64,000 bases of DNA from Yamadazyma tenuis (taxonomy: Eukaryota; Ascomycota; Pichiomycetes; Serinales; Debaryomycetaceae). Under the pieces are notes generated by a model that was not told the origin of the DNA, did no database searches, and was given only the letters and a program-made list of their open reading frames with translations. Numbering within the stretch: position 1 is the stretch's first letter; each line of letters starts with the position of its first letter. Positions 10,738 through 20,906 of this stretch are shown here, one piece after another. A program made the position numbers and the translations under genes. The DNA lies in assembly GCF_029203305.1 (NCBI RefSeq), contig NC_089467.1:1054001-1118000 (forward strand), read 5' to 3'.

Positions 10738-13350
10738 TTAACCAGTAAGGTTGAGTTGCTCTCGGAGACGAGTATTCTCTTGTTCTAGTTCTTTTAACCG
10801 GCGTTCAGCCTCGTGGTTTTCGTAAACTCTGGCCTCACGTTCGGCCTTCCATCTACGATTTAGCTCGTCGATTCGGAGTTCAGCTCTAGGAGACGATATG
10901 GACGATTCTGAATATTCGTTCAGGGCGTTCAGAGACTCCATCAGACGGGACAACTCGTCATTGAGACGGTTAAGCTCGTCAATTCTCTTGTGGAGTTTAT
11001 TCACATACTCCCCTGATTTGGCAGTATCTTCGTTCTCTTTCAAAAGTAGCTTGACATGATCGTTAACAATAACATCTACAGCACGCGTGAAATAGTCGAA
11101 TACCGCCTTGTGGAACTCTCTTATATTCGTCATGTCGGTGAAATCTACCAGACTCATATTTGAGTCGTTGGAGGAATTGTTAGGCATGAGCTTCTTGATC
11201 ATATAGTCCACCTTTCTAGTGGGTTCTTTGAGGGATGCATCATCTGCAATCTTATTGAATGACTTCAAGAGCCTTTGGAACTTAAAGGTGTCGAGCTGTA
11301 AAAGCTCACCTATTTGGTATTCAAGAATGTTGATTTTCTTGGTTAAAGCGGTTTCTACTTCATCGTTTCGGGAGGTTGCTGGGTTTGCAATCGTTAAATC
11401 AGTGACTTTATCAGTAAGGTTCTGGATGGTGGTTTGTAAGGAGATCTTCTCTTTCGATAAAGACTCAACTTTGTAAGTCAACCGAATTTTTTCAGCTTTC
11501 AACATCCTCTGCTTCTCCACTGCCAAATTCAAGTCCTGCTCCATTCTTTCTAAAACAATTTTGTCTGCTTTTGAGGAAAGCGACTCTTGTTTGTTCAGCT
11601 GCAATTGGTTGGTTAAAGATGAAACAGTGTTAGAAGAGTCCTCCTTCAATTTAGTGTACTTGTCGTGCAAGTCATTATACTCTTCCTGGAGTTGGTTAAA
11701 GTCCTTGTGTGACTGTAAGAGTTCTTGATTCAATTCTGAAACATCAGCAGTATTATGGTTCAAGTGCTGGATGTCTCTTACTTCATCTTGCAAGTGGTCA
11801 ATAATATGCTGGTACTCTTCATACTTCTTTTTCATTGTGTCATTGAGGACAATAAGCTGTTGGTTTTGTGACCTCAAAGAGTCGACCTCTCGATTGTCAA
11901 TTAGACTCGAGGAGGTTTGGTCTATGGTATCAGATAAAGTATCCAAGCTCAGCTTCATAATGGTATTGTTGGCCTTAAGCTGTTCTGACTGCTCTATCTC
12001 ATAATCGAGTTCTTCCTTCATCTGGCTTACCAACTTATTCTGTTCGTCATATCCTGTTCTCAATTGTTCCAAAGCAGACATTAATTGGTGGATGGTTCTT
12101 ATGTAATTATTGATTTCAAATTGTTTTTCTCTGTCAACCACCGTGACAGAACTTGTAGAAGTAAAACTGTTTCTCTTTAACTCCTTTTCCTTGCTAGTTT
12201 CCAACTTCTTGGATAGCTCCATTTGAATGGCATGTAGCTTTACATCCATGGCATTCTCCAGGGTATTCTCAAGACACCTCACCAACGCTTTTCTTGACAT
12301 AATGTCAGTAGTAGCATCACTGATCAAAGTTTGAATGATCTCATTAGCGAGCAAGTTATAATCGAACAACCGTTCCTTTAACTGGGAAATATTCTGTTCT
12401 TTCTCCTTAAGGTTTTGTTCAAATTGCTCGAGATTTGCATACAAATCCTTATTGAGTTTGAATATCTCATCGTAACTCTCCGATAAATTCTTAAATTCCA
12501 CTTCTAGCTTAGCTTGCTCATTTGTGGAAGAGTTACTTCTCATCTTTTTTATAGGAGAAAACTGCTCGTTGAACTGCTTCAATTCAGGGAGATCAGGATC
12601 GTTCTGATTGAAATCTTTCTTCTCAATCAACTTTTGAAGAAGCTGCTTGAAAAAGCGGATCTGGATCTTATAACCAGTCAATTGCTTATTTAGCTCACTG
12701 ATTACTTCTGTGTTTGAGGAAGAATCCAGAGCCTTGCTTCTAAGGTTTATATCTGGAGCATTAAATCGAAGTTGAGGTCCGGGAGGAATATGTGTGGGAG
12801 CAGACTTTGGGGCAGAACGCAACTTTCTCCACGGAGAGCTAGTTGAAGCACTTCTCTGTGATACATTGGAATTGGAAAAAGGCGCCGAATTTCGGCTGGA
12901 AATGTCGCTTTTATCCAAGTTAATATCTCTCTTGAGCTGTTCTTGTGTGTCATCAAACTCAGTGGTATTCAAAGATGTTTCGTTGACAAAATCAGGGTCT
13001 TCTCGAAGACTCTTGAGGCTTTTTGTATTTATTCGCATGTCTGCAAGCGATTTCTGGAGGTTCGCTATGCTCTTATCCATTTCGCTAGTAGTATCGTGGG
13101 TGTTTTGGTTTTTATCACTAGACAGAAACAGACCATTTCTGGGGCCATAAAGAAACCCAGACGGCGGTATAAGTGGTAAGGACTCTCTGCTCGATATAAA
13201 AGCTTCGAAGTGGTCACTCTCCGTTGTCAAATTAATTTTAGATGTTTGTTTAGATGAAAAGGATGAAGTGCTCTCGTCTAAAATCGAGTGATGATTTACG
13301 ATATTATGAGTCTCTTGTGGCAGCGGAATGTTTGTTAGAAACGATGACAT
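10738..13350 (-). CDS. Large coiled-coil protein, possibly Spc72/Mto1-like microtubule organiser
   Basis: 870 aa from MSSFLTNIPLPQ; an in-frame extension upstream begins only with TTG. The N-terminal 200 residues are Ser/Thr-rich and disordered. From about 215 to the end the protein is almost continuous heptad-type coiled coil (about 215-870), broken near residues 690-740. The last 45 residues (ELRIDELNRRWKAEREARVY and onward) resemble the C-terminal Mto2-binding segment of Mto1/ApsB-type organisers. A segment near 235-260 (YKIQIRFFKQLLQKLIEKK) sits where a CM1-like gamma-tubulin binding motif would be expected, but the match is weak. A spindle-pole or cytoplasmic MTOC role is inference; another coiled-coil scaffold is possible. 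Confidence 0.6.
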   Translation of the reverse strand: MSSFLTNIPLPQETHNIVNHHSILDESTSSFSSKQTSKINLTTESDHFEAFISSRESLPLIPPSGFLYGPRNGLFLSSDKNQNTHDTTSEMDKSIANLQKSLADMRINTKSLKSLREDPDFVNETSLNTTEFDDTQEQLKRDINLDKSDISSRNSAPFSNSNVSQRSASTSSPWRKLRSAPKSAPTHIPPGPQLRFNAPDINLRSKALDSSSNTEVISELNKQLTGYKIQIRFFKQLLQKLIEKKDFNQNDPDLPELKQFNEQFSPIKKMRSNSSTNEQAKLEVEFKNLSESYDEIFKLNKDLYANLEQFEQNLKEKEQNISQLKERLFDYNLLANEIIQTLISDATTDIMSRKALVRCLENTLENAMDVKLHAIQMELSKKLETSKEKELKRNSFTSTSSVTVVDREKQFEINNYIRTIHQLMSALEQLRTGYDEQNKLVSQMKEELDYEIEQSEQLKANNTIMKLSLDTLSDTIDQTSSSLIDNREVDSLRSQNQQLIVLNDTMKKKYEEYQHIIDHLQDEVRDIQHLNHNTADVSELNQELLQSHKDFNQLQEEYNDLHDKYTKLKEDSSNTVSSLTNQLQLNKQESLSSKADKIVLERMEQDLNLAVEKQRMLKAEKIRLTYKVESLSKEKISLQTTIQNLTDKVTDLTIANPATSRNDEVETALTKKINILEYQIGELLQLDTFKFQRLLKSFNKIADDASLKEPTRKVDYMIKKLMPNNSSNDSNMSLVDFTDMTNIREFHKAVFDYFTRAVDVIVNDHVKLLLKENEDTAKSGEYVNKLHKRIDELNRLNDELSRLMESLNALNEYSESSISSPRAELRIDELNRRWKAEREARVYENHEAERRLKELEQENTRLREQLNLTG

Positions 13351-13545
13351 GTCTGGCTTGTTGTGATATAAGTAGACAGAACAAAGTTGAAGAACGTGCC
13401 GACGGGTGTCGGACAAATGTGGTATATTCGATGTGTGTATTTATATGAGATTGAAACATAAATAAAAGTCGCGACTGGGATTATCGAAACGAGATCGCAT
13501 CCACACTACTACGAGATCTCAGATTTCTAATATACGATTGATTAT

Positions 13546-14434
13546 TTAGGTGGCCATTTCGGTGTCTTCATCGTCGTCCTCTTCGTCGTCATCTTCGTCC
13601 TCTTCTTGTGCGTATTTGATAGCTTCTTCCAACAAATCTTCAGGGACAAACTCGTGTCTACCTTCGGTCTCCTCAAGAGAACACCAGGTAATTTCCAATT
13701 CGTAATCCTTGTCTTTGTTATCTTCATGGGCCTGATGGATGATCTTTGCAGCCACTTTGACACCTTCTCTGACCGTCAATTCGTCGAAGTTCAACTTTTC
13801 CAATTCGGATTTAGCAGTTTGTCTGCCCTTACCGGTGGCAGCTCCACTATATCCCCAGAATGCTCCACTGGGTTCAATCATGTACAAATGAGGTCCCTTT
13901 TTGTCGACGCCTCCAATAATGGCGACGACTCCAAAAGGTCTGACCGAGTTGTAACAAGTATAGTTCTGGACATAAATGCCCAATCTGTCCATCAAATGAG
14001 GAACACTTACTGATGTCTTATATATGGATTTGAACGACTTGGCTTCATCTCTTCCTCTGCTGACAAGGTGGCGCCCATCCGGTAAAAGTCCTGAATATGC
14101 CACCCCAATGTGTCTGTCGATGGTCTGAATACGTTTATTCTTTCCAGGAACTAACAACTTCGAATTTATGATTTTTTCCACCGCCAACACTATTCCGTCT
14201 TTGCACTTGATTCCAATAGAAGTGCCTCCGTTTTCAACGGCTTTCATGGCGTATTCCACCTGAAAATTTCTTCCGTCTGTTCAATGTTAGTACAAGCACA
14301 CGCTTCATGAGTTTAAGAGTTAAACATACCTGGAGAGAAAACACTGTTGGATAAATCGTAACCTGTTCCAATAGATGTCTGTTATTTGTTAGTAGATGGA
14401 CAATTGAAGCGACAACCAAGATGATACATACCAT
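13546..14434 (-). CDS. PRE10: 20S proteasome alpha-type subunit Pre10
   Basis: Three exons on the minus strand: 14434-14432 (only the ATG), 14378-14330 and 14276-13546. Both introns are 53 nt (GTATGT donors; TACTAAC branch sites; acceptors AACAG). The spliced protein is 260 aa and begins MTSIGTGYDLSNSVFSPDGR, the alpha-subunit N-terminal helix signature, which matches Pre10 closely; the unspliced frame lacks it. The core carries RPFGVVAIIGGVD and a GYSGAATGKGRQTAKSELEKL block. The C-terminus is an acidic Glu/Asp tail typical of this subunit. It is an outer-ring structural subunit with no catalytic Thr. It is divergent from PFA4 across 120 bp. Confidence 0.95.
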
Positions 14435-14554
14435 TGTACTGCTTGATATAAGATACAAATCTCAAGAAGTTTGAATCGCCACCTTGAGAACCGCACTGGA
14501 AAAACTCGCACCAAACTTTGTGTCATTTCGTGTTGCTTACTTATTCATAAGAAG

Positions 14555-15857
14555 ATGGTTGCCCAACTTAGATGGCCCATTCTTGGGATAATCGTATGTG
14601 ATAGATCAAGTTTTGTCCAAACCACAAACCCAATACTAATTCATTTCACAGGTTCCGTGTGTTCTCATAGCAGGCATTGGATATGGGTCACATTTGTTTG
14701 TGCTCAGACACTCGCTCTCCCACCAAAAACAAATAGCATTCGAGGTTTCCTTGAGCCTTCTCTGGATTTCATACCTATTTGCCATACATGTTGATCCTGG
14801 GTACCCTCCGGACAATTTTGAGCCAAGACCAGGCGAATGGAGACGGTGGTGTAAGAAATGTCAAAACTATAAACCCGAGAGATCGCATCACTGTAAAACA
14901 TGTAATAGGTGTGTTCTCCAGATGGACCATCATTGTCCATGGACATACAACTGCGTGGGGGCAAAGAACATGGGCCACTTCATGCGGTTTTTGTTTTGGA
15001 TCTTGGTGAACACTGGGTTTGTGTTCATTGAATTGAGCAAGCGAGCCATGGAATTTTACGAAGACAGAAATCTTCCAGCCTATTTAATCGACAAGAAGGA
15101 ACTTGTGGCAGTCATTGTGTTATTACCATTGGATATTTTTGTGAACTTTGCCATTTTGATTTTGTTTGTACGGTGCTTGAGTAATTGGGTTTTCAAGGGT
15201 ATGACCCAGATCGAACAATGGGAGCACGAGAGAATCGAGTCTCAGCTCCACACAGAAAGAATGTGGTTGCAGATACGGAAGAACTATATCCACTTGCACG
15301 GTCATGAAATGCCGGTCTTAACTTCGTGGAACCAGAATGCCCGTTTCTATCTGGAAGATAGAGGGCTGGAAGAGGAAGCAGACGAACTTGATTACGTTGA
15401 AGATGTAGATAACGCTTCTTCTGAGTATCACCAGAAGACTTCAGTGGTTCCTCAAGACTTCACTATCGATGACTTTGTGTTTCCCTATGATTTGGGTATA
15501 GTAAAAAATGCCATTAATACCTTCAACTATCCATGGATGTGGCTATTTCCCTGGACATCTGTGAGACAGTCAGGATACCGCTTTGAGAAAAACGAGTATG
15601 CTGAAGACGACCAGGTAGGATTACCATGGCCTCCAGATGGTGGACATCAAGAGTACGCTCCGGACCCTGACATCGATTTGGATAATTTGGATGTTTCTGA
15701 GTTGAGAAATCTTCGTCAGTTGAAAAAGAGATTAGATCCTAGGTCTAAGCTTGATCGTAAGGATTGGGTTAACGGATTAGGAGAAACTCTTGGTGATTAT
15801 GGGGTAGATTTGGATGCAGAGGATGTAGAAAATGATCAATTGGTAATGATAAAATAG
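14555..15857 (+). CDS. PFA4: DHHC palmitoyltransferase Pfa4, two exons
   Basis: Exons 14555-14593 and 14652-15857; the 58-nt intron has donor GTATGT and acceptor CACAG, with an ACTAATTC-like branch site. The spliced protein is 414 aa. Exon 1 supplies MVAQLRWPILGII, the start of the first membrane helix, which matches the yeast Pfa4 N-terminus; without it the protein would start inside TM2. The DHHC cysteine-rich domain reads CKKCQNYKPERSHHCKTC, then MDHHCPWTYNCVG with catalytic Cys in DHHC. Two more membrane segments follow (FLFWILVNTGFVFIEL and AVIVLLPLDIFVNFAILIL). The acidic tail is cytosolic. Pfa4 is an ER S-acyltransferase for amino-acid permeases and chitin synthase Chs3 in S. cerevisiae. 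Confidence 0.94.
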
Positions 15858-15949
15858 ATTCTTTATCTAATACAATTTTTTGTATGGTATGTAGACAATA
15901 TATGGTTTGGTAATTGTTTTAGTAAATGGCAGGAATCATTATTCATTAG

Positions 15950-17815
15950 CTATAAGTATAAATCTTTGAATTTGAACGCTTTCTGACTTGGATAGTACTC
16001 CAAGTAATTGAATCTATTATCGGAGAGGAAACTCGAAATATTCACCACTCTGCATCCAGTGTACGGAACCTCAAAGTTTTCAAATTTGGTATCGTTCAAG
16101 ATGACAAGACTGGGCAATGGTTCAATACGCAAACTGTGGGCATAGATGGGATTCACCAATTTCAACCCCTTAGACAACGGTTGCAAATGGCCCTGGTCAA
16201 GTAAAGTTCTCACCAAGCATCTGGCCTGTTTCAACTTAGTAGGAATGTTATCATCGACATTTTCACTAAGTAATTCGTTCGACTGGTTCAAATCACTTTC
16301 AAGAATAATATCGTTTCTCTTAAACTTACTCATCAAGTCGTCCTTCAAGATTACAATCTCTTGACTCAAGTAGTTCACCCTAACTGGATTCCATCCAAGT
16401 TTAAGGTGTCCCTTGGGAAGTAGTCTTTCGAGTCTATTCAAAAAAATAGATGGAATTGATGGCTGGGGTAAGTAATTTAAATTGGAAGAACCTAGTGAAT
16501 GGGTTGATTGCCATGGATCGTTAGGGCCTGGAATTAGCACGAGCATTACCTTTGACTTAATGGTTGGGAATTCCGCAATGAGGTTTGCAAGATTGTTGAA
16601 ATTGTTTTTGTACAGCTCGCTGTTGGAAATGCTTGATGTGGAGCTCTGAATTGAACTGATTGGCTTTGACACAAATGATCCAGTAAGAACCAATGACACC
16701 GGAGCCTCCTCCTCTTCTTCAGTCAAATCTTTTTCTAATCGACTAAAGAGCTTCCGAAGCCCTTTCATGATCTTCAAATCATCAAGGTAGATGTTCGACC
16801 CCAAAATTATGAACTTGTGGTCCGTAAGCTGCTTCTCTAAGCGGACTAATTTCTTCCTGAAATCCTTACTGACTTTTGAGGAATGATGCAAATTAGACAA
16901 GTTCTCCTTATTGATGTTCAAAAAGTCCAAATTACCATAATGCTCAGATGATATATCTCTTCTCTCCGCTGGAGGGTGACCTAAATGAGTTACGTGAAAG
17001 ATTCCATTGGGTGAGTTCTCATTGAACTGAGAATAAAGTCCTTCGGCCGTCAAAAACATTCCTTCAGTATAGAATGCGTCCAACATCTTTTGTGCTTGGT
17101 CAAGATTCAACTCAATAGAGTCTGTTGTATCTTCAATTGTATACACCCCTCTGAAATTCTTTGTCAAAAGACCAAAAATAATGAAGGACTGGCCGTTATT
17201 CCCAATGATATTTTTAATCAAGGTGATCTCTTTACTCTGCTTCTTCGACTTGATATTGGAAATACTTTGGTAGTTTGTCTTCTGAAACACCTCGTTTCTT
17301 GACAACCTGTCTCTAATAAGACTATATCTATTGTTGAAGTATTCGATGTTAGTGTCCCGAAAGTTCGACAACTTCCCTTCTCCACGTAAACCAAACTGTT
17401 TCCTTTGCTTGTCAAAAGTATAGTTTGGTTGCTCTGGTGGGTTTATGACTCGGAAAAATTCTTGCCACTGGAGTTCTTCTTCCTCATTTATGTTTTCCTT
17501 ATTCTCTTCATCAATAACCCTATTAATTTTGGTTTTCTCTTCATTGTTTAACTGCTTAAGTACTTCATTAAGTCCTTCACCATCAACAAACAAGCCCTTG
17601 TCTTGTGCCTTCCAAATTTTGGCGATATCTTCCAAATATAATTGGGCTTTAGCACCTTTCCATTCAGATCCAAACTTATGACTGACTACGTCCGTCAAAA
17701 CCTTCAAAGCGTCGGTTTGAATATTCAACCCATGCTTCTTAGAAAATATCCTATACGCGGTGGGTCTGAGGTTGCTAGGCTGAAGCTTTACCGGTAAATG
17801 TACTCGAGTTTCCAT
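15950..17815 (-). CDS. DPB2: DNA polymerase epsilon subunit B (Dpb2)
   Basis: 621 aa from METRVHLPVKLQ (an upstream in-frame extension to 17878 is ignored). The N-terminal helical domain (LRPTAYRIFSKKHGLNIQTD) is the part that contacts GINS. After a linker comes the OB fold and an inactivated calcineurin-like phosphoesterase domain (FIIFGLLTKNFRG, VSLVLTGSFVSKP, VMLVLIPGPNDPW, then a C-terminal CRVVNISSFLSDNRF). Dpb2 is the essential second subunit of the leading-strand polymerase and links it to the CMG helicase. It lies downstream of the coiled-coil gene on the same strand, with only 59 bp between stop and start. Confidence 0.93.
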   Translation of the reverse strand: METRVHLPVKLQPSNLRPTAYRIFSKKHGLNIQTDALKVLTDVVSHKFGSEWKGAKAQLYLEDIAKIWKAQDKGLFVDGEGLNEVLKQLNNEEKTKINRVIDEENKENINEEEELQWQEFFRVINPPEQPNYTFDKQRKQFGLRGEGKLSNFRDTNIEYFNNRYSLIRDRLSRNEVFQKTNYQSISNIKSKKQSKEITLIKNIIGNNGQSFIIFGLLTKNFRGVYTIEDTTDSIELNLDQAQKMLDAFYTEGMFLTAEGLYSQFNENSPNGIFHVTHLGHPPAERRDISSEHYGNLDFLNINKENLSNLHHSSKVSKDFRKKLVRLEKQLTDHKFIILGSNIYLDDLKIMKGLRKLFSRLEKDLTEEEEEAPVSLVLTGSFVSKPISSIQSSTSSISNSELYKNNFNNLANLIAEFPTIKSKVMLVLIPGPNDPWQSTHSLGSSNLNYLPQPSIPSIFLNRLERLLPKGHLKLGWNPVRVNYLSQEIVILKDDLMSKFKRNDIILESDLNQSNELLSENVDDNIPTKLKQARCLVRTLLDQGHLQPLSKGLKLVNPIYAHSLRIEPLPSLVILNDTKFENFEVPYTGCRVVNISSFLSDNRFNYLEYYPSQKAFKFKDLYL

Positions 17816-17874
17816 GGTATAGGGTGTGAAGATAGAGTGGATGTTGTGATAACGCGCGGTGGAATTTTTGATTT

Positions 17875-19029
17875 TCACGCGTTTTGGTGTTCCATATATA
17901 TCAAGATCTCATCGAGCACATGCAACAAATTGAGACATTTGACTCGGAGCTGGTAGTTCAAGCTAAGGAAGTGTACCACCTTCATCGTCATGTGCTTGTG
18001 AGAGTTTCTGGTGAACTTTTGTGTGAGGTCCTCGTATAACTTGTAGATAATGGACTTCAAGTCAACCATGTTCTTGTAATCGAACCGATGAACATCGTCT
18101 ATACTTTGGTAGCTGGCAAGAAACTCCTCGAATTCGAGGAGCTTGTCACTTATCTGGTCGTAAAACTTGAACTTTATTTTTGGATTGTCGACCATCTTGA
18201 ACTTTTCATACTCGTTGTTCAAGTAAAGAAGCTGGTTTTCGTACTCCTTGGTATTCACTTGCAATTTCAAAAAGAGAGCCAAATCTCGATCTTCCATACG
18301 ATCCCGTAGTAGCTGGTCGATTTTTAGTTGCAATAGGAACGTGTGGGATCTCAAGGCAGTCAACTGACGGTTCAATTCGACATTCTCTGCGTTCACTTCA
18401 TCAGAAAGGGCCTGGGCTTCACTGTATTGTGCGGAGTATTTCGCCACCTGTCGCCTTAAACTAGTATCTCCTGACCGCAAATACTCATTCTCCTTCTTCA
18501 TATCATGAAGCTCGCGCTTTGCCCGCTTCAATTCATACACTTTATCATCCAAATCACGCACGAGGCGATTCACCTCGTACTTCTTTCTCTCAAGATCATT
18601 GCTCAACAGCTTCACGCTATAGCCATCGGAAACAGTACTCTGTTGGACTTCAACCTGCTTGTGTTTGCGAGTCTGCTGGTTAAGGTCAGGCAACTCTCCT
18701 AAAACATATTTTCCATCATCGTACCTGAGTTTCTTAGCTTTGTTTATTACAGGATGGTTTTCATAATTGTACCCTTCCAATGGTATAGACCGCTGAAGCT
18801 CGTCAGTGTTAGTGTTATTCTCGTAGCCACTGAGCGAATAGCGGTTGAAGAAGTTGCTTAGCTTATTGATTATGCCTTTGTTGGTGGTGGTTGGTTTCAA
18901 GATCCCTCTGTCTCTATACTTATAATACTTGGACTTTCCGGAAGCGGATAGGATGGTTCGGGAGGTATTCAGCGGTAGATGTGATCTCGACTCACTTGCC
19001 CTATATAGGGATCCTTTTGCATCTACCAT
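17875..19029 (-). CDS. Coiled-coil protein of unknown function
   Basis: 384 aa from MVDAKGSLYRAS; an in-frame ATG at 19134 would add 35 residues, and I prefer the shorter form because the extension is Cys-rich and atypical. The N-terminal 130 residues are polar. About 165-290 is a clear coiled coil (begins LERKKYEVNRLVRDLDDKVY), followed by a helical C-terminal domain of about 100 residues (FKFYDQISDKLLEFEEFL, IIYKLYEDLTQKF, LLHVLDEILIYMEHQN). I do not recognise a family. The size and layout recall spindle-pole or septin-associated scaffolds, but this is weak. It overlaps nothing and precedes DPB2 in tandem. Confidence 0.7.
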   Translation of the reverse strand: MVDAKGSLYRASESRSHLPLNTSRTILSASGKSKYYKYRDRGILKPTTTNKGIINKLSNFFNRYSLSGYENNTNTDELQRSIPLEGYNYENHPVINKAKKLRYDDGKYVLGELPDLNQQTRKHKQVEVQQSTVSDGYSVKLLSNDLERKKYEVNRLVRDLDDKVYELKRAKRELHDMKKENEYLRSGDTSLRRQVAKYSAQYSEAQALSDEVNAENVELNRQLTALRSHTFLLQLKIDQLLRDRMEDRDLALFLKLQVNTKEYENQLLYLNNEYEKFKMVDNPKIKFKFYDQISDKLLEFEEFLASYQSIDDVHRFDYKNMVDLKSIIYKLYEDLTQKFTRNSHKHMTMKVVHFLSLNYQLRVKCLNLLHVLDEILIYMEHQNA

Positions 19030-19232
19030 TATTGTGATAAACGTGAAACACTGGTTATTAAACGCGGTTTCTTTTTCGCAATCTGATGGCCCTATACTTG
19101 ACTGCGGATTTATCCAACAGCAATTCTTGAACATAAATTATACTAATTATACTAATTATAAACGAAAGAACAGCCATTCCCTTAACTGATTCACAATATC
19201 CTAAAACAAACCTAACTTCATATAAATACCAA

Positions 19233-20906
19233 TCATGACAGATTACTGACTGAAGAGGATGAGCTCTCGACAATCTTCCTTTGATCAGCCTCATCTATAC
19301 ACTGCAAACCTCTATCCTTAATGAAAAACGAAGACACCAAACAAACTCCTATCAAAGGAATCAATAAATAAAAGTAGTTTCTCAAGGCCTTTTCATACAT
19401 GCCGATAACATGGTTTACCTGACCAGCTGACAAGCCTTTGATTTCAATTTTGGCATAAATGTTTGATTCCAAGTATTCCAAATAATCGTCGGGCAAGTTT
19501 GATAAGCCTCTTTCCGTGGCTATTTCGCTGAGCAATGAGTTGCTGACAATGGTAGAACCAACGGCTATACCTACAGCCCCTCCAAACGACCTCAAGACAT
19601 TTCTGGTGGAAATCACCACTGCTCGATCGCTTTTTTTAGCCTGTGCCTGGGCTGCAACCATCGTTGGCTGGAACGTGAAGCCTACGCCCGTTCCCATAAC
19701 AATAAGAATGAGAACTTCGGCATATTCGGGTAAGGTTCTACTCCAGAGAATCAAAAGTCCGTTTGACAAGCACCATAATGAGTAACCAACAATGACCGTC
19801 AAAATATAGTGCCCAGTTCTACTGATGATTTGGCCAGAAATAATCGATCCCACCGCTTGACACAATACCAATGGCACAAGAAACACAGCTGATTGGACTT
19901 CGGACTTTTGCTTGACGATGTTGAAAAAATAGGGCATATAGTAGAGAAACCCATAGTAAGCCATTCCGAACAAAAAACTCGAGGCCAAAAGCAAACACAA
20001 AGAAGGAACCTTGAATAAATGCAATGGAATCATTGGAAGCTCGGGGATCTTCCATTCGATCACCACAAACCCGACTAATGATAAGGTTCCTACTATGAAC
20101 ATCACTATGACTAAAGGGGAGTTCCAGGCAAAGGTGGAGCCACCCCCACTTATTGGAACCAATATCAACGTCAACCCAATAGCAGCAGTTATAATTCCCA
20201 AGTAGTCTATCTGCTTGAGTTTATCCTTTGTCGACAAGATATTATCAAGATTCTCCTTCTTCGTATTCTTGACCAAAAAGTGCACTACGGCAATATTTGC
20301 GATCATGGTAGGTGACACAAAATAATAAAAGCCTCGCCAGGAATAGGACTTGATGAACCCTGCCATTATAAAGGGACCAATCGCATTGCCTACTCCAACA
20401 CTTGCACCCAAAATCCCTTGGTACTTTCCTCTTTGTTCTAAGGTTACCACGTCACTCAATATCACCATTGATAATGAGCTGACAGCACCATTTCCTATTC
20501 CTGCAAAAGCCCTGAAAATGAAAAATTGAATTCCTGTTTGGGCGAACCCACAGCATAAGTCTGCAATTGATAAGATAAACAAGCAGACGATCATAACGTG
20601 CTTTCTGCCAAAGATGTCTGACAATCTACCAAACAAAATCTGACACACACAGTTAGACAACAACGAAGCGGTTCCAGCCCAGTTGATTGTTGTTTCACAA
20701 TGAAGGTCCTTACCAATAGTCGAGAGCCCAATGGTGACCCCAGTTTGGTCTGCAAATGAAAGCATCAACGTCAACGACATTGAACACAATAATATAATCA
20801 AGTTTTTCCTAGGCAATATGGAAATATGGGCATCCCCCAACCGCTCTGCTAACTCCGTCCTCTTCACTTCCATTACCCTAATTTGGATCTTCTTATCCTT
20901 TTCCAT
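19233..20906 (-). CDS. MFS multidrug-type transporter (DHA2 family, 14 membrane helices)
   Basis: 557 aa from MEKDKKIQIRV; the frame extends slightly upstream but only with TTG. Fourteen hydrophobic segments are visible after a 40-residue cytosolic N-terminus. Motif A is GRLSDIFGRKHV and the antiporter motif C region is GASVGVGNAIGPFIMAG. The long loop before the last helix is the usual DHA2 feature. Members export drugs, or basic amino acids into the vacuole (Vba-type); the substrate cannot be read from sequence. Its upstream region is a 1-kb promoter carrying a TTACGTAA palindrome, see that entry. Confidence 0.88.
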   Translation of the reverse strand: MEKDKKIQIRVMEVKRTELAERLGDAHISILPRKNLIILLCSMSLTLMLSFADQTGVTIGLSTIGKDLHCETTINWAGTASLLSNCVCQILFGRLSDIFGRKHVMIVCLFILSIADLCCGFAQTGIQFFIFRAFAGIGNGAVSSLSMVILSDVVTLEQRGKYQGILGASVGVGNAIGPFIMAGFIKSYSWRGFYYFVSPTMIANIAVVHFLVKNTKKENLDNILSTKDKLKQIDYLGIITAAIGLTLILVPISGGGSTFAWNSPLVIVMFIVGTLSLVGFVVIEWKIPELPMIPLHLFKVPSLCLLLASSFLFGMAYYGFLYYMPYFFNIVKQKSEVQSAVFLVPLVLCQAVGSIISGQIISRTGHYILTVIVGYSLWCLSNGLLILWSRTLPEYAEVLILIVMGTGVGFTFQPTMVAAQAQAKKSDRAVVISTRNVLRSFGGAVGIAVGSTIVSNSLLSEIATERGLSNLPDDYLEYLESNIYAKIEIKGLSAGQVNHVIGMYEKALRNYFYLLIPLIGVCLVSSFFIKDRGLQCIDEADQRKIVESSSSSVSNLS

